From an uncultured Gammaproteobacteria bacterium (lineage in GTDB: Bacteria > Pseudomonadota > Gammaproteobacteria > Pseudomonadales > Halieaceae), in the NCBI GenBank assembly GCA_902519405.1, contig CABYJX010000008.1, positions 1-55,611 of the forward strand: a stretch of DNA of 55,611 nucleotides, given 5' to 3'. Shown here piece by piece: positions 16,867 through 25,493 of this stretch. The notes under the pieces were generated by a model. That model saw nothing but the letters and a program-made list of their open reading frames with translations, was not told where the DNA came from and ran no database searches. Made by a program: the position numbers and the translations under genes. Every line of letters begins with the position of its first letter. Within the stretch, counting starts at the first letter, position 1.

Positions 16867-16941
16867 TTTTTGGTCCTTTTTTCTCAATTTCTCAATGATA
16901 GTACGTTTGGTTTGCAAAACAGTGATTATTGCACAGGTTTT

Positions 16942-17205
16942 CTAGGGTTGGTTTTCAATGCTAGTAGCCGACCCGTTTGTCAAAGCCTTTAGAAGCCTAC
17001 TGCTATTATATTTCTTCATTGAATTTAGAAAAGTATTTCTTTTAATATTTATTCTTGGTTCATCAAGGATTACCATGATGCAATTGTTTCTCGATAGGGC
17101 CATTTCTGTATTGTTAGAAATTGTAATATATCCGGGAAAGGCGATTTTATCTGACCCATTTTCTAACCAGAATCTTATGGCATCAATCTGTCTGTTTGGT
17201 GACAA
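16942..17205 (-). other. Open frame of unknown status, possible gene fragment
   Basis: An 87-codon frame starting at a TTG, open back to about 17286 without an ATG. The peptide (IDAIRFWLENGSDKIAFPGY and so on, then MVILDEPRINIKRN) has balanced, soluble-protein composition, unlike the hydrophobic frame on the other strand (16958-17293). No ribosome-binding site or known family was recognised. It could be the tail of a gene that lost its start. I would not assign a function. Confidence 0.25.
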
Positions 17206-17478
17206 ACCATGGACGGTTCGTACGGATAGAGTTTTTACGGCCTGTCGTTGTTTTACAGATAGATCGGACTTTAATCCATTCCAATTGGTCTAATGTGGGA
17301 AAAAAAAAGAAGTGGATACTAGTAAGGATGTAAAAATATCAATGATCTAATTTATACACTTTCCTTGGCCTAATACGCCGAGACTTAAGTGTTCGTATGG
17401 TCATAGTAAATTCATACGAAACCAGAAACCACACTCGATTATTACAATAGAATAAAGGCGGCTATCAAGCCACGCTTT

Positions 17479-17534
17479 CCAACCTAATCAACCAGTAGGA
17501 TATTTAAGTAGAATTGTGTAGGATTCACTATGAT
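17479..17534 (+). repeat. E element copy 1 (putative promoter/regulatory repeat)
   Basis: The copy begins CCAACCTAATCAACCAGTAGG and ends GTGTAGGAT at 17525. It carries the GTAGGAT direct repeat 23 bases apart that marks this element. A TATGAT, a candidate -10 box, follows at about 17529-17534. The start codon of the secreted-protein gene lies about 60 bases further on. Related copies are at 20460, 21330, 27517, 29479 and (weak) 32968, all on the plus strand. Confidence 0.75.
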
Positions 17535-17594
17535 CATTCTAAAGCCACATTGCCGATTGAATATTCGCTAAAGAAGGGTAAAGGAGAGAAAAAA

Positions 17595-18434
17595 ATGAAG
17601 AACTCTTTAATCATGTGTTTAGTATCTCTTGTATTCTCTATGTCCGTCTACGCTCAATACGATGGAAGTTCCACAATCAAACAAAAAAAAGCTACAGCAA
17701 AAGCCCAAGCACTTGCGACAGCTAATCTAGCTTGCCGTCAGGTTAAGAGGTCATGCGTAGATGTTTTATTAAATGGATCACCGTATACATATGATTCTGT
17801 TGGGTCGGCAATGTCTGCGGTCCTGAAGTCGACTTTAGAAGGAGAGTCAATAGGCAGTCTCTCATTCTTTCCAAATCAGAAAGCCGTCAAAGATCTGAGA
17901 GCTCAGTTGGCTGAATTAACTCCTTATGGGGACCGTCTTGTCGCCACAACTTTCGTAGACTTTCCAACCTTGCCAGACATCATAAATATAAACGATTTGG
18001 TGCCACCTCTCGAGTTCATGCAAAGACTGGATAATAGAATGACAGACGATATGATGCGGATGATGGCACGCAGTGGTCTGGATGCTGTGTTGGCCGCAAT
18101 AGAAGAAATAAAGAATAGGGCTGGCGTCGGTAATGTGGCGCCTATAGTGTTTGCAGGTCTGACCCTGACGCAGTGGGCAGCGATCGCTGTTACTACTAAC
18201 ATAGCTGTGCGTGGAGGAATTGATATCTACAACTGGGCCAATGAAGATGAAGATGAAGATGTAGATGTAGATGTAGATAATAAGGATAAGGATAAGGACA
18301 CTGGTTCAACTCCGACCGGCGGCGATGGCTCAAAGATTACTGCTGAAAGTGAATGGCCCATGGGTTTTGCGCTTTATAACATGGTTCGCCAAGTTACATA
18401 CAACTGGATACTATTTAACCAAATGCGTTGGTGA
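17595..18434 (+). CDS. Secreted protein of unknown function with acidic repeat tract
   Basis: A 279-residue protein with a signal peptide (MKNSLIMCLVSLVFSMSVYA, cut before QYDG). The start ATG 17595 has AAGGAG 9 bases upstream. The mature part has two cysteines (CRQVKRSC, about residues 46-52), an amphipathic central region and a hydrophobic segment near residue 190 (FAGLTLTQWAAIAVTTNIAV). A low-complexity acidic tract of alternating Asp with Glu, Val or Lys spans about residues 216-236. At DNA level the tract is a run of six-base units (GATGAA, GATGTA, AAGGAT) at 18241-18300. I recognise no family. An E element lies just upstream. It is convergent with rhlE. Confidence 0.7.
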   Translation: MKNSLIMCLVSLVFSMSVYAQYDGSSTIKQKKATAKAQALATANLACRQVKRSCVDVLLNGSPYTYDSVGSAMSAVLKSTLEGESIGSLSFFPNQKAVKDLRAQLAELTPYGDRLVATTFVDFPTLPDIININDLVPPLEFMQRLDNRMTDDMMRMMARSGLDAVLAAIEEIKNRAGVGNVAPIVFAGLTLTQWAAIAVTTNIAVRGGIDIYNWANEDEDEDVDVDVDNKDKDKDTGSTPTGGDGSKITAESEWPMGFALYNMVRQVTYNWILFNQMRW

Positions 18435-18494
18435 AAGGATAGCACCGGGTATTATCATTAATACAACAGATCGCAATGCACATGTATATAGCTA

Positions 18495-18521
18495 AGTGGT
18501 TGTTATAATATTTCAACCACT
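18495..18521. terminator. Candidate hairpin between convergent genes
   Basis: An 8-bp perfect inverted repeat, AGTGGTTG at 18495-18502 and CAACCACT at 18514-18521, with an AT-rich 11-base loop. It lies between the ends of the acidic-tract gene and rhlE. No clear T-run follows on either strand, so terminator function is only likely by position. Confidence 0.4.
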
Positions 18522-18529
18522 CACTGTGA

Positions 18530-19774
18530 TTATTTATCGATGGGGTTTTTTTTGCGAGTTTTTCTTTTCTTTATCGGTCTTTTTTTGGTGTGTGCTTTAG
18601 TTTTTTTTCGAAAAGGTTTAGATTCAGGTAGTACATTTTCGGGTTCAAATCCGTCGTAAGATTTTCTCTCTATGTGTCTTTTAATTAAATTTTCTATATC
18701 TCTAAGTTGCTTGATCTCATCATGACTTACCAAGGATATAGCACATCCGTTCTTGCCTGCACGGGCTGTTCGTCCTATACGATGAACGTAATCTTCCGGG
18801 ATATTTGGCAGGTCAAAGTTAACAACTTGAGGGAGTGCTGAAATATCTATTCCTCTAGAGGCAATATCCGTTGCCACTAGGACATGAATTTTGTTTGATT
18901 TAAATTTCGAAAGTGCTCTCATTCGAGCAGATTGACTTTTATTCCCATGTATTGCGTCTGATTTTATTCCATTTTTATCTAAAGCTCTTGCGAGTTTATT
19001 AGCACCATGTTTTGTTCTGGTGAAAACAAGAACTTGAGTCCAACGTTCAGAATTGATTAAAGCAATCAACAGGCGAGATTTATTTCTCTTGTCAACTGGA
19101 TATAACTTTTGTGTTATTTTATCTACAGCAGAATTCCTTGGTGAAACATCAATTTCTATAGGATCACGGAGCATTTTTTTTGCGAGTCGTCTTACGCTAT
19201 CGGGGAAAGTAGCGGAAAAAAATAGAGTTCTCCTTTTTTGTGGTACGAGAGCTATGATTTTTTTTATATCTGGAATAAAGCCCATATCAAGCATGCGGTC
19301 AGCTTCGTCTATCACTAACGTTTTTAAAGTATTTAGTTTCACGCCACCTTGCCGCTCCAAGTCTAACAACCTCCCTGGTGTGGCAATTAGAATATGCACT
19401 CCTTTACGCAAAAGTTTAATCTGGGGATTGATGTTAACTCCACCAAAAACGACCGCAGAGCTAACATTAATATTTTTCCCATAGACAAATAGTCTCCCAT
19501 GAATTTGAGCAGCTAATTCTCTTGTCGGCGCAAGAATTAGAATCTCTGTATGGTGCTTATTAATCTTTAAGTTTTTCTCAGTAGCGATCGCCTGTAATAA
19601 TGGAAAGAGAAATGCTGCAGTTTTTCCAGTGCCAGTTTGAGCCGACGCTAATACGTCACGGCCATGTAGTATGGCAGGGATGCATTTTTCTTGTACTGGC
19701 GTGGCAGTCTTGTAACCAGCTACTGACGCAGACTGAAGTAATTCGGGTAAAAGTTTTAGCTGTTCAAATTTCAT
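18530..19774 (-). CDS. rhlE: DEAD-box ATP-dependent RNA helicase, RhlE type
   Basis: A 414-residue DEAD-box helicase with the full motif set. These are the Q motif (GYKTATPVQEKCIPAIL), motif I (ASAQTGTGKTAAF), Ia (APTRELAAQI), II (VIDEADRMLDMGF), III (FFSATFP), IV (VLVFTRTKHGAN), V (VATDIASRGIDI) and VI (HRIGRTARAGKNG). A basic lysine-rich tail (residues about 385-414) is typical of RhlE and binds RNA. RhlE acts in RNA remodelling and ribosome assembly. The start ATG at 19774 is clear. It is a housekeeping gene standing inside accessory DNA, which suggests that the surrounding segments were inserted around it. Confidence 0.93.
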   Translation of the reverse strand: MKFEQLKLLPELLQSASVAGYKTATPVQEKCIPAILHGRDVLASAQTGTGKTAAFLFPLLQAIATEKNLKINKHHTEILILAPTRELAAQIHGRLFVYGKNINVSSAVVFGGVNINPQIKLLRKGVHILIATPGRLLDLERQGGVKLNTLKTLVIDEADRMLDMGFIPDIKKIIALVPQKRRTLFFSATFPDSVRRLAKKMLRDPIEIDVSPRNSAVDKITQKLYPVDKRNKSRLLIALINSERWTQVLVFTRTKHGANKLARALDKNGIKSDAIHGNKSQSARMRALSKFKSNKIHVLVATDIASRGIDISALPQVVNFDLPNIPEDYVHRIGRTARAGKNGCAISLVSHDEIKQLRDIENLIKRHIERKSYDGFEPENVLPESKPFRKKTKAHTKKRPIKKRKTRKKNPIDK

Positions 19775-19830
19775 GGCAATATAGTAAAAATACTTAACAT
19801 AACTTGGAATACGATCTCTAAAACGCAGCC

Positions 19831-20000
19831 TCGCCCTATATCGACCACTTCATTCCACAGGATGGACGTTGTTATTCACACTCCGGATTGCATTATTCAT
19901 AGTCACCTTTATACCAAGCCTTAATAATCTTGTCTGCTGGTTTACCCATTACCCAGTGTCTCAATTTCATCAGTCATCAATGTATCTGATAACCAGTAGG
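19831..20000 (-). pseudogene. Broken duplicate of the 3' end of the 604-residue secreted protein gene
   Basis: Bases 19831-20000 match 23533-23739, the last ~150 coding bases plus 3' flank of the gene at 23574-25388, in the same orientation. There are scattered substitutions and one internal deletion of about 36 bases between two CCC triplets. No coding frame remains intact. The copy stops abruptly near 20000 and is followed within 30 bases by a fragment of the R element, so the site is a composite of two remnants. Confidence 0.8.
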
Positions 20001-20029
20001 TCGAGGATGGACTGGTCGGTACTCTCCTT

Positions 20030-20100
20030 AATATACACCTGCTCAAACATTTTGAGTACATTTGGTTTATTAACTAGTGGTTATTACACAGATTTACTAG
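20030..20100 (+). repeat. R element fragment (3' part only)
   Basis: The stretch ACCTGCTCAAACATTTTGAG followed by TACATTTGGTTT matches the 3' third of the R elements at 25710, 30650 and 31623. The next ~25 bases (TTAACTAGTGGTTATTACA) match only the copy at 30650. The nested inverted repeat of the full element is missing. Confidence 0.7.
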
Positions 20101-20190
20101 AGTTGGTTTTTTAGGGTAAAGCAATTCTATAACCAGATGACACATTTTAGATTAGTCGCCCAAGTTAAACTCAGACAGACTCTAGAATCA

Positions 20191-20292
20191 TTAGCCGATC
20201 AGGAATAAAGCTCTAACTAGAACAGTAAGAATAATTGTAGTCAGGATATAGATCCCATAAGTATTCAGCTTACGATAAAACACGATTTTCAC
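20191..20292 (-). CDS. Putative 33-residue membrane peptide
   Basis: A GTG at 20292 is preceded by a strong ribosome-binding site (CGGAGGAACT). It opens a 33-codon frame reading VKIVFYRKLNTYGIYILTTI and continuing into a hydrophobic segment that ends FLIG. The shape is that of a single-pass small membrane protein with a basic N-terminus. I do not recognise a family. It lies between remnants in a stretch otherwise free of genes. The ribosome-binding site and composition are the only support. Confidence 0.45.
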   Translation of the reverse strand: MKIVFYRKLNTYGIYILTTIILTVLVRALFLIG

Positions 20293-20459
20293 AGTTCCTC
20301 CGAAATTTTAACGAGTTGATGATTAGCGCAGACGAATTCGTTTGCCCATCCTTTAGTGTGGGCGAAGAATACGAAATTCAAGCGAACAGGAAAAGAAAAT
20401 TTAGTGAAAAGTACGTTAAGAAATTACTACACTGAATATCGAGTACAACCAAACATACT

Positions 20460-20502
20460 CCAACCTAATCAAGCAGCAGGATGTTTAAGTGGAATTGTGT
20501 AT
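20460..20502 (+). repeat. E element copy 2 (orphan)
   Basis: CCAACCTAATCAAGCAGCAGG onward, followed by TTTAAGTGGAATTGTGTATG. The first GTAGGAT unit reads GCAGGAT and the second is altered to GTATGTT. No -10-like box and no plus-strand gene follow; instead the end of the SEC-C gene lies on the other strand. It looks like a copy that lost its downstream gene. Confidence 0.7.
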
Positions 20503-20527
20503 GTTTTAGGAACGAAAGACAAAAAGA

Positions 20528-20713
20528 CTACAAATTTTTACCGCAGCATTTTTTAAACTTGCGACCATTGCCACAGATGCAAGGATCATTACGTCCAATT
20601 TTTGGAGAATCTCTTAGGATTGGTGTTTTAGGGGGGCAGCAACTAGTATCACTACAGCAAGCGTCATTGTTTTTTATCATTGGGTTGGTCGAAAAACCGT
20701 TTTTATCATCCAT
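20528..20713 (-). CDS. Small SEC-C zinc-motif protein
   Basis: A 61-residue protein ending in a SEC-C motif, [19 protein letters not shown], the Cys-x-Cys-x8-Cys-Cys zinc ligand set found at the C-terminus of SecA and in many small proteins. The N-terminal half is Cys-rich too ([14 protein letters not shown]). The ATG at 20713 has GGGAAG 4-9 bases before it. Stand-alone SEC-C proteins are thought to bind zinc and contact ribosomes or SecB, but this one has no specific assigned role. It is flanked by an orphan E element and the small secreted repeat-protein gene. Confidence 0.82.
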   Translation of the reverse strand: MDDKNGFSTNPMIKNNDACCSDTSCCPPKTPILRDSPKIGRNDPCICGNGRKFKKCCGKNL

Positions 20714-20873
20714 GTTCTTCCCAGTTTTCTTGCCAAAAATTTAATCTATGAACATATTATGACACTAAATCCCACATCAACCTACACAGCTTTAGCACCT
20801 GACGGCGTGCCGTTAATAAAGACTTGCTAGGGGAGGTTAGAGGAAGCTTGGTAACTTCCCCTTTTTAATTTTT

Positions 20874-21200
20874 TTAGCAGTGTACTGAATCGTGCAAACT
20901 ACAAGCTGGTTTTTTAGATCCTGGTTTTTTGACAGTAGAAGCACCCCCGTTTGTCCAGATTTCAGTAGTAGATTCTGGTTTTTGAATACTAGTCGCGTTC
21001 CCGTCTGTCCAGACCTTATTAACTTTATTGTTTTTTGATTTGACGGGATCATTTTTCAAAGCCCCATTGTTGTGAAGACCCCTGCTGAAGTTATTCGAGT
21101 TCTTGCCTGTGGCGTCTTTAATACCAGCTCCCTGTTCTTTAGGCTCGCCCGCAAAAACGGCAGTTGCTATAAAGCATATTAAAAAAAGTAGTATCTTCAT
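20874..21200 (-). CDS. Small secreted protein with tandem WTnGnAts repeats
   Basis: A 108-residue protein with a signal peptide (MKILLFLICFIATAVFA, cut before GEPKEQ). The start ATG 21200 is preceded by AGAGAGAA. The mature C-terminal half has two degenerate tandem copies of about 17 residues: VWTDGNATSIQKPESTTE and IWTNGGASTVKKPGSKKP. It ends with a two-Cys tail (ACSLHDSVHC). No family is recognised. It is divergent from the FG-GAP protein gene; the intervening 200 bases hold the E element for that gene but no E element faces this one. Confidence 0.65.
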   Translation of the reverse strand: MKILLFLICFIATAVFAGEPKEQGAGIKDATGKNSNNFSRGLHNNGALKNDPVKSKNNKVNKVWTDGNATSIQKPESTTEIWTNGGASTVKKPGSKKPACSLHDSVHC

Positions 21201-21329
21201 TATTATTCTCTCTTTCAGCTCAGTCACATTACTTTTTATATATGCAAACCAAGCTAAACCATAATCAAACTAAATCAAGTAAAATTTTAAGATTAATGAA
21301 ATGTTCTTGTTATAAGCCCTAAACACACA

Positions 21330-21390
21330 CTTATCTAATCAAGCAGTAGGATATTTAAGTTAAATTGGGTAGGATTTGGATATCATTAAA
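21330..21390 (+). repeat. E element copy 3 upstream of the FG-GAP protein gene
   Basis: CTTATCTAATCAAGCAGTAG and the following TTTAAGTTAAATTGGG carry both GTAGGAT units 23 bases apart. A TATCAT box follows 5 bases after the second unit (about 21380). The AAACACAC preceding it is also shared with the copies at 27517, 29479 and 32968. The gene start is at 21402, the shortest leader of the set. Confidence 0.75.
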
Positions 21391-21401
21391 GGAAATTCGA
21401 A

Positions 21402-23360
21402 ATGGACAGCCTACACACGAAGATAATACTTATTTTTAGCTCTCTAATGGTGATGATTTCCAGTATCAGTTTTGCGGAAAAACTTATCGTACCCGGGTCG
21501 CTATGCAAGGCAGTATCTCCTGGTTCAAGCATCGCACTACAGTCGCGGGAAACTGGATTATTCAACAGTAGTTCAAATCAAACTCTGGCAGTGGTATGTC
21601 CATTATCTAATCGAGATTTTTTGGCTCTGTCGGGACGTAAGGGAGATTCTGTCGACATAGCCATGAATGCGCAAAACTCAAGTGACACATCTGACCCGAT
21701 TTCTTGCTCTCTAGTTCAAAATGGCGCGGTCACAGAGAAAACTAATCTTGAACCTTCAGGTACTTCTACAGCGGATCTCTCAATAGCTTTTCGTTGGGAT
21801 GATATTGGTTATAGTAATTCTGAAAATATATCTCATGCTATCTCATGCTCATTACCTCCAGAGTCAAACTTGCAATCTATTGAGATTAAAAGCAGTGCAT
21901 CTAAGTTATACGCAGATGGATTTCAGACTTATAAAATTCGAGACGATGCAGTGATTGAAACTGAGGGATATAGAATAGAAAATTTTGGAATGGAATACGT
22001 TAAAATTACTGAGCGCTACAAAGGACCAAGCTGCTATCCAGACCCAGAAGACTGCACCGATCCGGATGCCGTTTTTCAGATTGCAGACCCTGTTTCTTCA
22101 GTAGGTGATTTCAATCGAGATGGATTGGAAGATATTGCCCTTGTTATTGGTTATTCGCCGCACAAAACTGGACGCGATTGGAACAAATTATCCTCTAAAC
22201 CAATATTCCTTATTCAAACTGAATCTGGAGACTTAGTTCTCGACAACTCTGTTGTTGAGGGATATGAAGACATTATTCAATGTAGCGCTTATAGGATACG
22301 GGTAGCCGATTTTAATGGTGATGGCTATGATGATTTAGTAACGAGTTCTTTCTGCCAGGCCTATCAAGAGTTCAACGGCAATCCAAATTATGAAATTCCA
22401 GTAGCGGACAGGGTCAATGATCGACCGTTACTTCTTCTCTCTAATACCTCAGGAAAGCTGCAGGATGCCAGAGATAATATTTCCCTAGACTACGCCAACT
22501 ATTATGGAGGTCATGAAATCTCTGTTGGAGATATAGATGGTGACGGTGATATTGACATATATACCGGAGCAAGAGTACTACTTAATGATGGAAGTGGTAT
22601 GTTTACTGATGAAACGGATTCATGGACTTACTTTTCTAGTAATGGTGGTGGCTCCGCGGTTGGTGAAATAAATGGTGATGGCAAGGCTGATTTGATAAGC
22701 AACTATGATGTACTAATGTCCACAGGGAATTCCAATAGCTTTACAGAATTGAATTTACCAGATAATTTTTGGGGAGAGAACGGTGGCACGACAAACTATA
22801 TGATGATTGCCGATGTCCTGTCAGACGTTCCTGGTAATGAAATTATTTTAGCTGAAACCCGCTGGGACCCTTACTATGATGGGAGATACTTCCAAATTTA
22901 TAGCTATCAAAATGGGAAATTCGTGTCTTATAGCGAGAGGTTAGAGGGAAATCTCTCTAGAGCGGGTACGGGAACTGGAGAAAATATATACAAAAGTGGC
23001 GAAGGCTATTTCAAATTGTTGGATATCGATAACGACGGACTCACCGATATTGTTGATATAACAACCGGTTGTCTCGATTGCAGTGGAGGTTTTTTTGGAG
23101 GTGTCGATGTTTTTAAAAATAACGGCGACGGAACCTATACATTAGAATCAAACGACGGTATCCCCTATATAGCGAGAAATGATATTGAAGGTTTTGAGGG
23201 AGGTACTCCAGAGAAAAAATCTACGGGTTTACCCTCTGCTCACCCCATCTTTTTAGGAAAAAGCACCAAAGTTAGCTGGGTGAGTCAGATGTCACATTTT
23301 GAAGATATTTGGCCACCAGAGTTCAACACCTATACTTTTTACACCATAAGAGCCAAATAA
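21402..23360 (+). CDS. Secreted FG-GAP/VCBS beta-propeller protein
   Basis: A 652-residue protein with a signal peptide (MDSLHTKIILIFSSLMVMIS, cut near SFA-EK). Residues about 25-85 form a small beta domain with CKAVSPGSS, LAVVCPL and FLALSG. Five Ca-binding FG-GAP-type repeats follow: DFNRDGLEDIAL, DFNGDGYDDLVT, DIDGDGDIDIYT, EINGDGKADLIS and DIDNDGLTDIVD, consistent with a seven-blade propeller. Such proteins act outside the cell or on its surface in adhesion or polymer binding. An E element lies directly upstream. The N-terminal beta domain is shared with the neighbouring protein encoded at 23574-25388. GGAAAT is the weak ribosome-binding site. Confidence 0.82.
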   Translation: MDSLHTKIILIFSSLMVMISSISFAEKLIVPGSLCKAVSPGSSIALQSRETGLFNSSSNQTLAVVCPLSNRDFLALSGRKGDSVDIAMNAQNSSDTSDPISCSLVQNGAVTEKTNLEPSGTSTADLSIAFRWDDIGYSNSENISHAISCSLPPESNLQSIEIKSSASKLYADGFQTYKIRDDAVIETEGYRIENFGMEYVKITERYKGPSCYPDPEDCTDPDAVFQIADPVSSVGDFNRDGLEDIALVIGYSPHKTGRDWNKLSSKPIFLIQTESGDLVLDNSVVEGYEDIIQCSAYRIRVADFNGDGYDDLVTSSFCQAYQEFNGNPNYEIPVADRVNDRPLLLLSNTSGKLQDARDNISLDYANYYGGHEISVGDIDGDGDIDIYTGARVLLNDGSGMFTDETDSWTYFSSNGGGSAVGEINGDGKADLISNYDVLMSTGNSNSFTELNLPDNFWGENGGTTNYMMIADVLSDVPGNEIILAETRWDPYYDGRYFQIYSYQNGKFVSYSERLEGNLSRAGTGTGENIYKSGEGYFKLLDIDNDGLTDIVDITTGCLDCSGGFFGGVDVFKNNGDGTYTLESNDGIPYIARNDIEGFEGGTPEKKSTGLPSAHPIFLGKSTKVSWVSQMSHFEDIWPPEFNTYTFYTIRAK

Positions 23361-23573
23361 CCAAAATCCACATAGGTTTTCTTAAGAACCCCCAGTGTTT
23401 ACAAAGGTTTCAGGGGAGCAGTAGTTGTATTAGGTACTGGTAATGGAGGGTGTGCTAGTAGATGTACTCCTTTAGCCATTCATTATGATCATTTAATCTA
23501 GCTTTATATTCTTTAGTTTCCTTAAAGTAGTCTCGCCCTATATCGACCACTTCATTCCACAGGATGGGCGTTG

Positions 23574-25388
23574 TTATTCATACTCCGGATTGTATTGTTC
23601 ATAGTTACCTGTATACCAAGCCTTAATAATCTTCTCTGCTGGTTTGCCCCTTATGGATTGCGAGATATTCGGAAACCCTTCCAACCCATTACCCAGTGTT
23701 TCAATTTCATCAGGTATCAATGTATCTGATAACCAATAGGCCGTAGTTGCTGTAGTCCCTTTTGTATTGAACCAGGGATCTTTATCAATTGCTCTTAACA
23801 TGCCTTCTACAAAGATTGCTTGTGCTGAAAAATCTGTTGGGATATGCCACTGCATACAATCATCATACTGTACGCCTTTGTAGTTGCCTGTAGTACAGAA
23901 GCCGTCTTCTTTCCAACCTGTGCTTAAAAACATCTTATGACTTTGAGAAAATAGATTCCAGATCACTGGGGGAAGATCATACGTAGTATACTCCCAGCAT
24001 GGTTGCTGAGTATTACAAGTCCAATTATCATAAGTTTGCTTAGCATATTCTGACACACGTTCTTCTATTAGCTCGACTGTAGCCCCTTCTTCTTCGCCAA
24101 CAGAGAACATATTGTTTACACTTAAAATAACACCATCGACTTCATTGAATAGACGTGAGTCATTCCAGAATTGGCCCTCACCTATATATACTTCACCACT
24201 AAATCTGTCTTTGATTTGAGAAACTATTGATCCCATTCTTTCCGCATAGTAGCTTTTCATTTCATCACGGGTGGCGGTATCTGCTTCATTGTCTAGTCCA
24301 CAGAGACATGCAAACATCGCACTCCAATCTGCTGACATAGATGTTATGCCTAATTGTTGCAACCTATCGGCTTCCCATAACATATGTTTTTCATGGGTAT
24401 CTAGGATTCTCTTTAACAAAGACATATCAACATAAACTTCACCATTAAAAGGAAACAAAAGATTGTTTTCATCATCTAATGCCAAGAACTGCCATGCATA
24501 ATGCATATTCATACCCAAGTTCTTTGCAGTATCAGCAATAAATTCTATTTGCCAATCACTAACATGTTTACGAGTATGATTAATCTCCCAGGCCTCACCG
24601 TCGTCATTAGCTTTCCAATAGCCAAAGTTATATACCCATGCCGTATCTACACCATGTTTTTTTAATCGGCGTAGTGTTGTTCGATACATTAATTTGACAT
24701 ATTCTTCTTCGGTGCAGTCTGCTACTAAATCTGGTCTCTTGAAGGCGTAATTTTTATATATCCACTCAACACCATAATCTTTAAAGCCTACTGCTTTAAG
24801 ATGATCTTCTCCAAAAGAGTTCTGCGGTTTAGGTATATCAAAGTCGCCTAGATATGATTCTTTTATTTTTGCATTATGTGGATTCGTACAAGAGCCTTCA
24901 CTATCTTGATTCTCATTGAATCCAGAGAGCCTCACAAATAAATCCCTATTGGTATTGGTTTGATCTTCAATTACTGCCGGGATTTTGATAGGACAAACAA
25001 CTGAGAGCGATTTCTCAGCCTCATGGTTTATAAGCCCATTTTCTTTGAACTGAAGCTTTGTAGAAGTCACAGGTGTGGCTGCCTTGCATGAGGTCGCTGG
25101 AATTATAATATTTTCATTACCGCCTCGAAATTCAGTATAAATTGATGCCAGTTGAATAAGCGGAGGTAGATCACACTCTATAGTTAACGTCGAATTTAAA
25201 TGCTCGAGTGTTATATCAGACCAAACAGCTTCAAAACTAAATTCTGCGATCAGCTGTAGTTCTTTTTGCAAGGCTTGTATGTTTTTAGAACCAGTAGACT
25301 CAATCAATTCACACTTTAAGCTTGACTCTGCCAAAGTTAGATTTGGACAACATATTATAAAAAAAAGCGCTGTAATCAGATTTCTCAC
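23574..25388 (-). CDS. Secreted protein with a glycoside-hydrolase-like barrel
   Basis: A 604-residue protein starting at GTG 25388. The signal peptide is MRNLITALFFIICCPNLTLA. Residues about 90-160 repeat the small beta domain seen in the FG-GAP protein (IIPATSCKAATP, LSVVCPIK, RDLFVRLSG). From about 190 there is a large domain rich in aromatic residues, with motifs RLKKHGVDTAWVYNFGYW, LGMNMHYAWQFLALD, SMSADWSAMF and SGEVYIGEGQFWND. The alternation of strands with acidic and Trp residues suggests a TIM-barrel glycosidase of extracellular type; I cannot name the family. A broken copy of its 3' end lies at 19831-20000. Confidence 0.6.
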   Translation of the reverse strand: MRNLITALFFIICCPNLTLAESSLKCELIESTGSKNIQALQKELQLIAEFSFEAVWSDITLEHLNSTLTIECDLPPLIQLASIYTEFRGGNENIIIPATSCKAATPVTSTKLQFKENGLINHEAEKSLSVVCPIKIPAVIEDQTNTNRDLFVRLSGFNENQDSEGSCTNPHNAKIKESYLGDFDIPKPQNSFGEDHLKAVGFKDYGVEWIYKNYAFKRPDLVADCTEEEYVKLMYRTTLRRLKKHGVDTAWVYNFGYWKANDDGEAWEINHTRKHVSDWQIEFIADTAKNLGMNMHYAWQFLALDDENNLLFPFNGEVYVDMSLLKRILDTHEKHMLWEADRLQQLGITSMSADWSAMFACLCGLDNEADTATRDEMKSYYAERMGSIVSQIKDRFSGEVYIGEGQFWNDSRLFNEVDGVILSVNNMFSVGEEEGATVELIEERVSEYAKQTYDNWTCNTQQPCWEYTTYDLPPVIWNLFSQSHKMFLSTGWKEDGFCTTGNYKGVQYDDCMQWHIPTDFSAQAIFVEGMLRAIDKDPWFNTKGTTATTAYWLSDTLIPDEIETLGNGLEGFPNISQSIRGKPAEKIIKAWYTGNYEQYNPEYE

Positions 25389-25493
25389 GAATCGTACTAA
25401 ACTCCAAATTGCGAAAAACTCTGCCTATAAACTAAATAACTATTGTTCTCTCTGCAAACAATAAGCAATGAAATATCTTCGTGTAGCACCAAG

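Noticed and set aside
16958-17293. Plus-strand 111-codon frame with a hydrophobic start
   Set aside because: No ribosome-binding site; composition looks like the antisense of a soluble-protein frame, which itself is only weakly supported.
20356-20744. Plus-strand frames across the SEC-C gene and E element copy 2
   Set aside because: They are antisense to the SEC-C protein, whose Cys motif is diagnostic, and include the non-coding E element.
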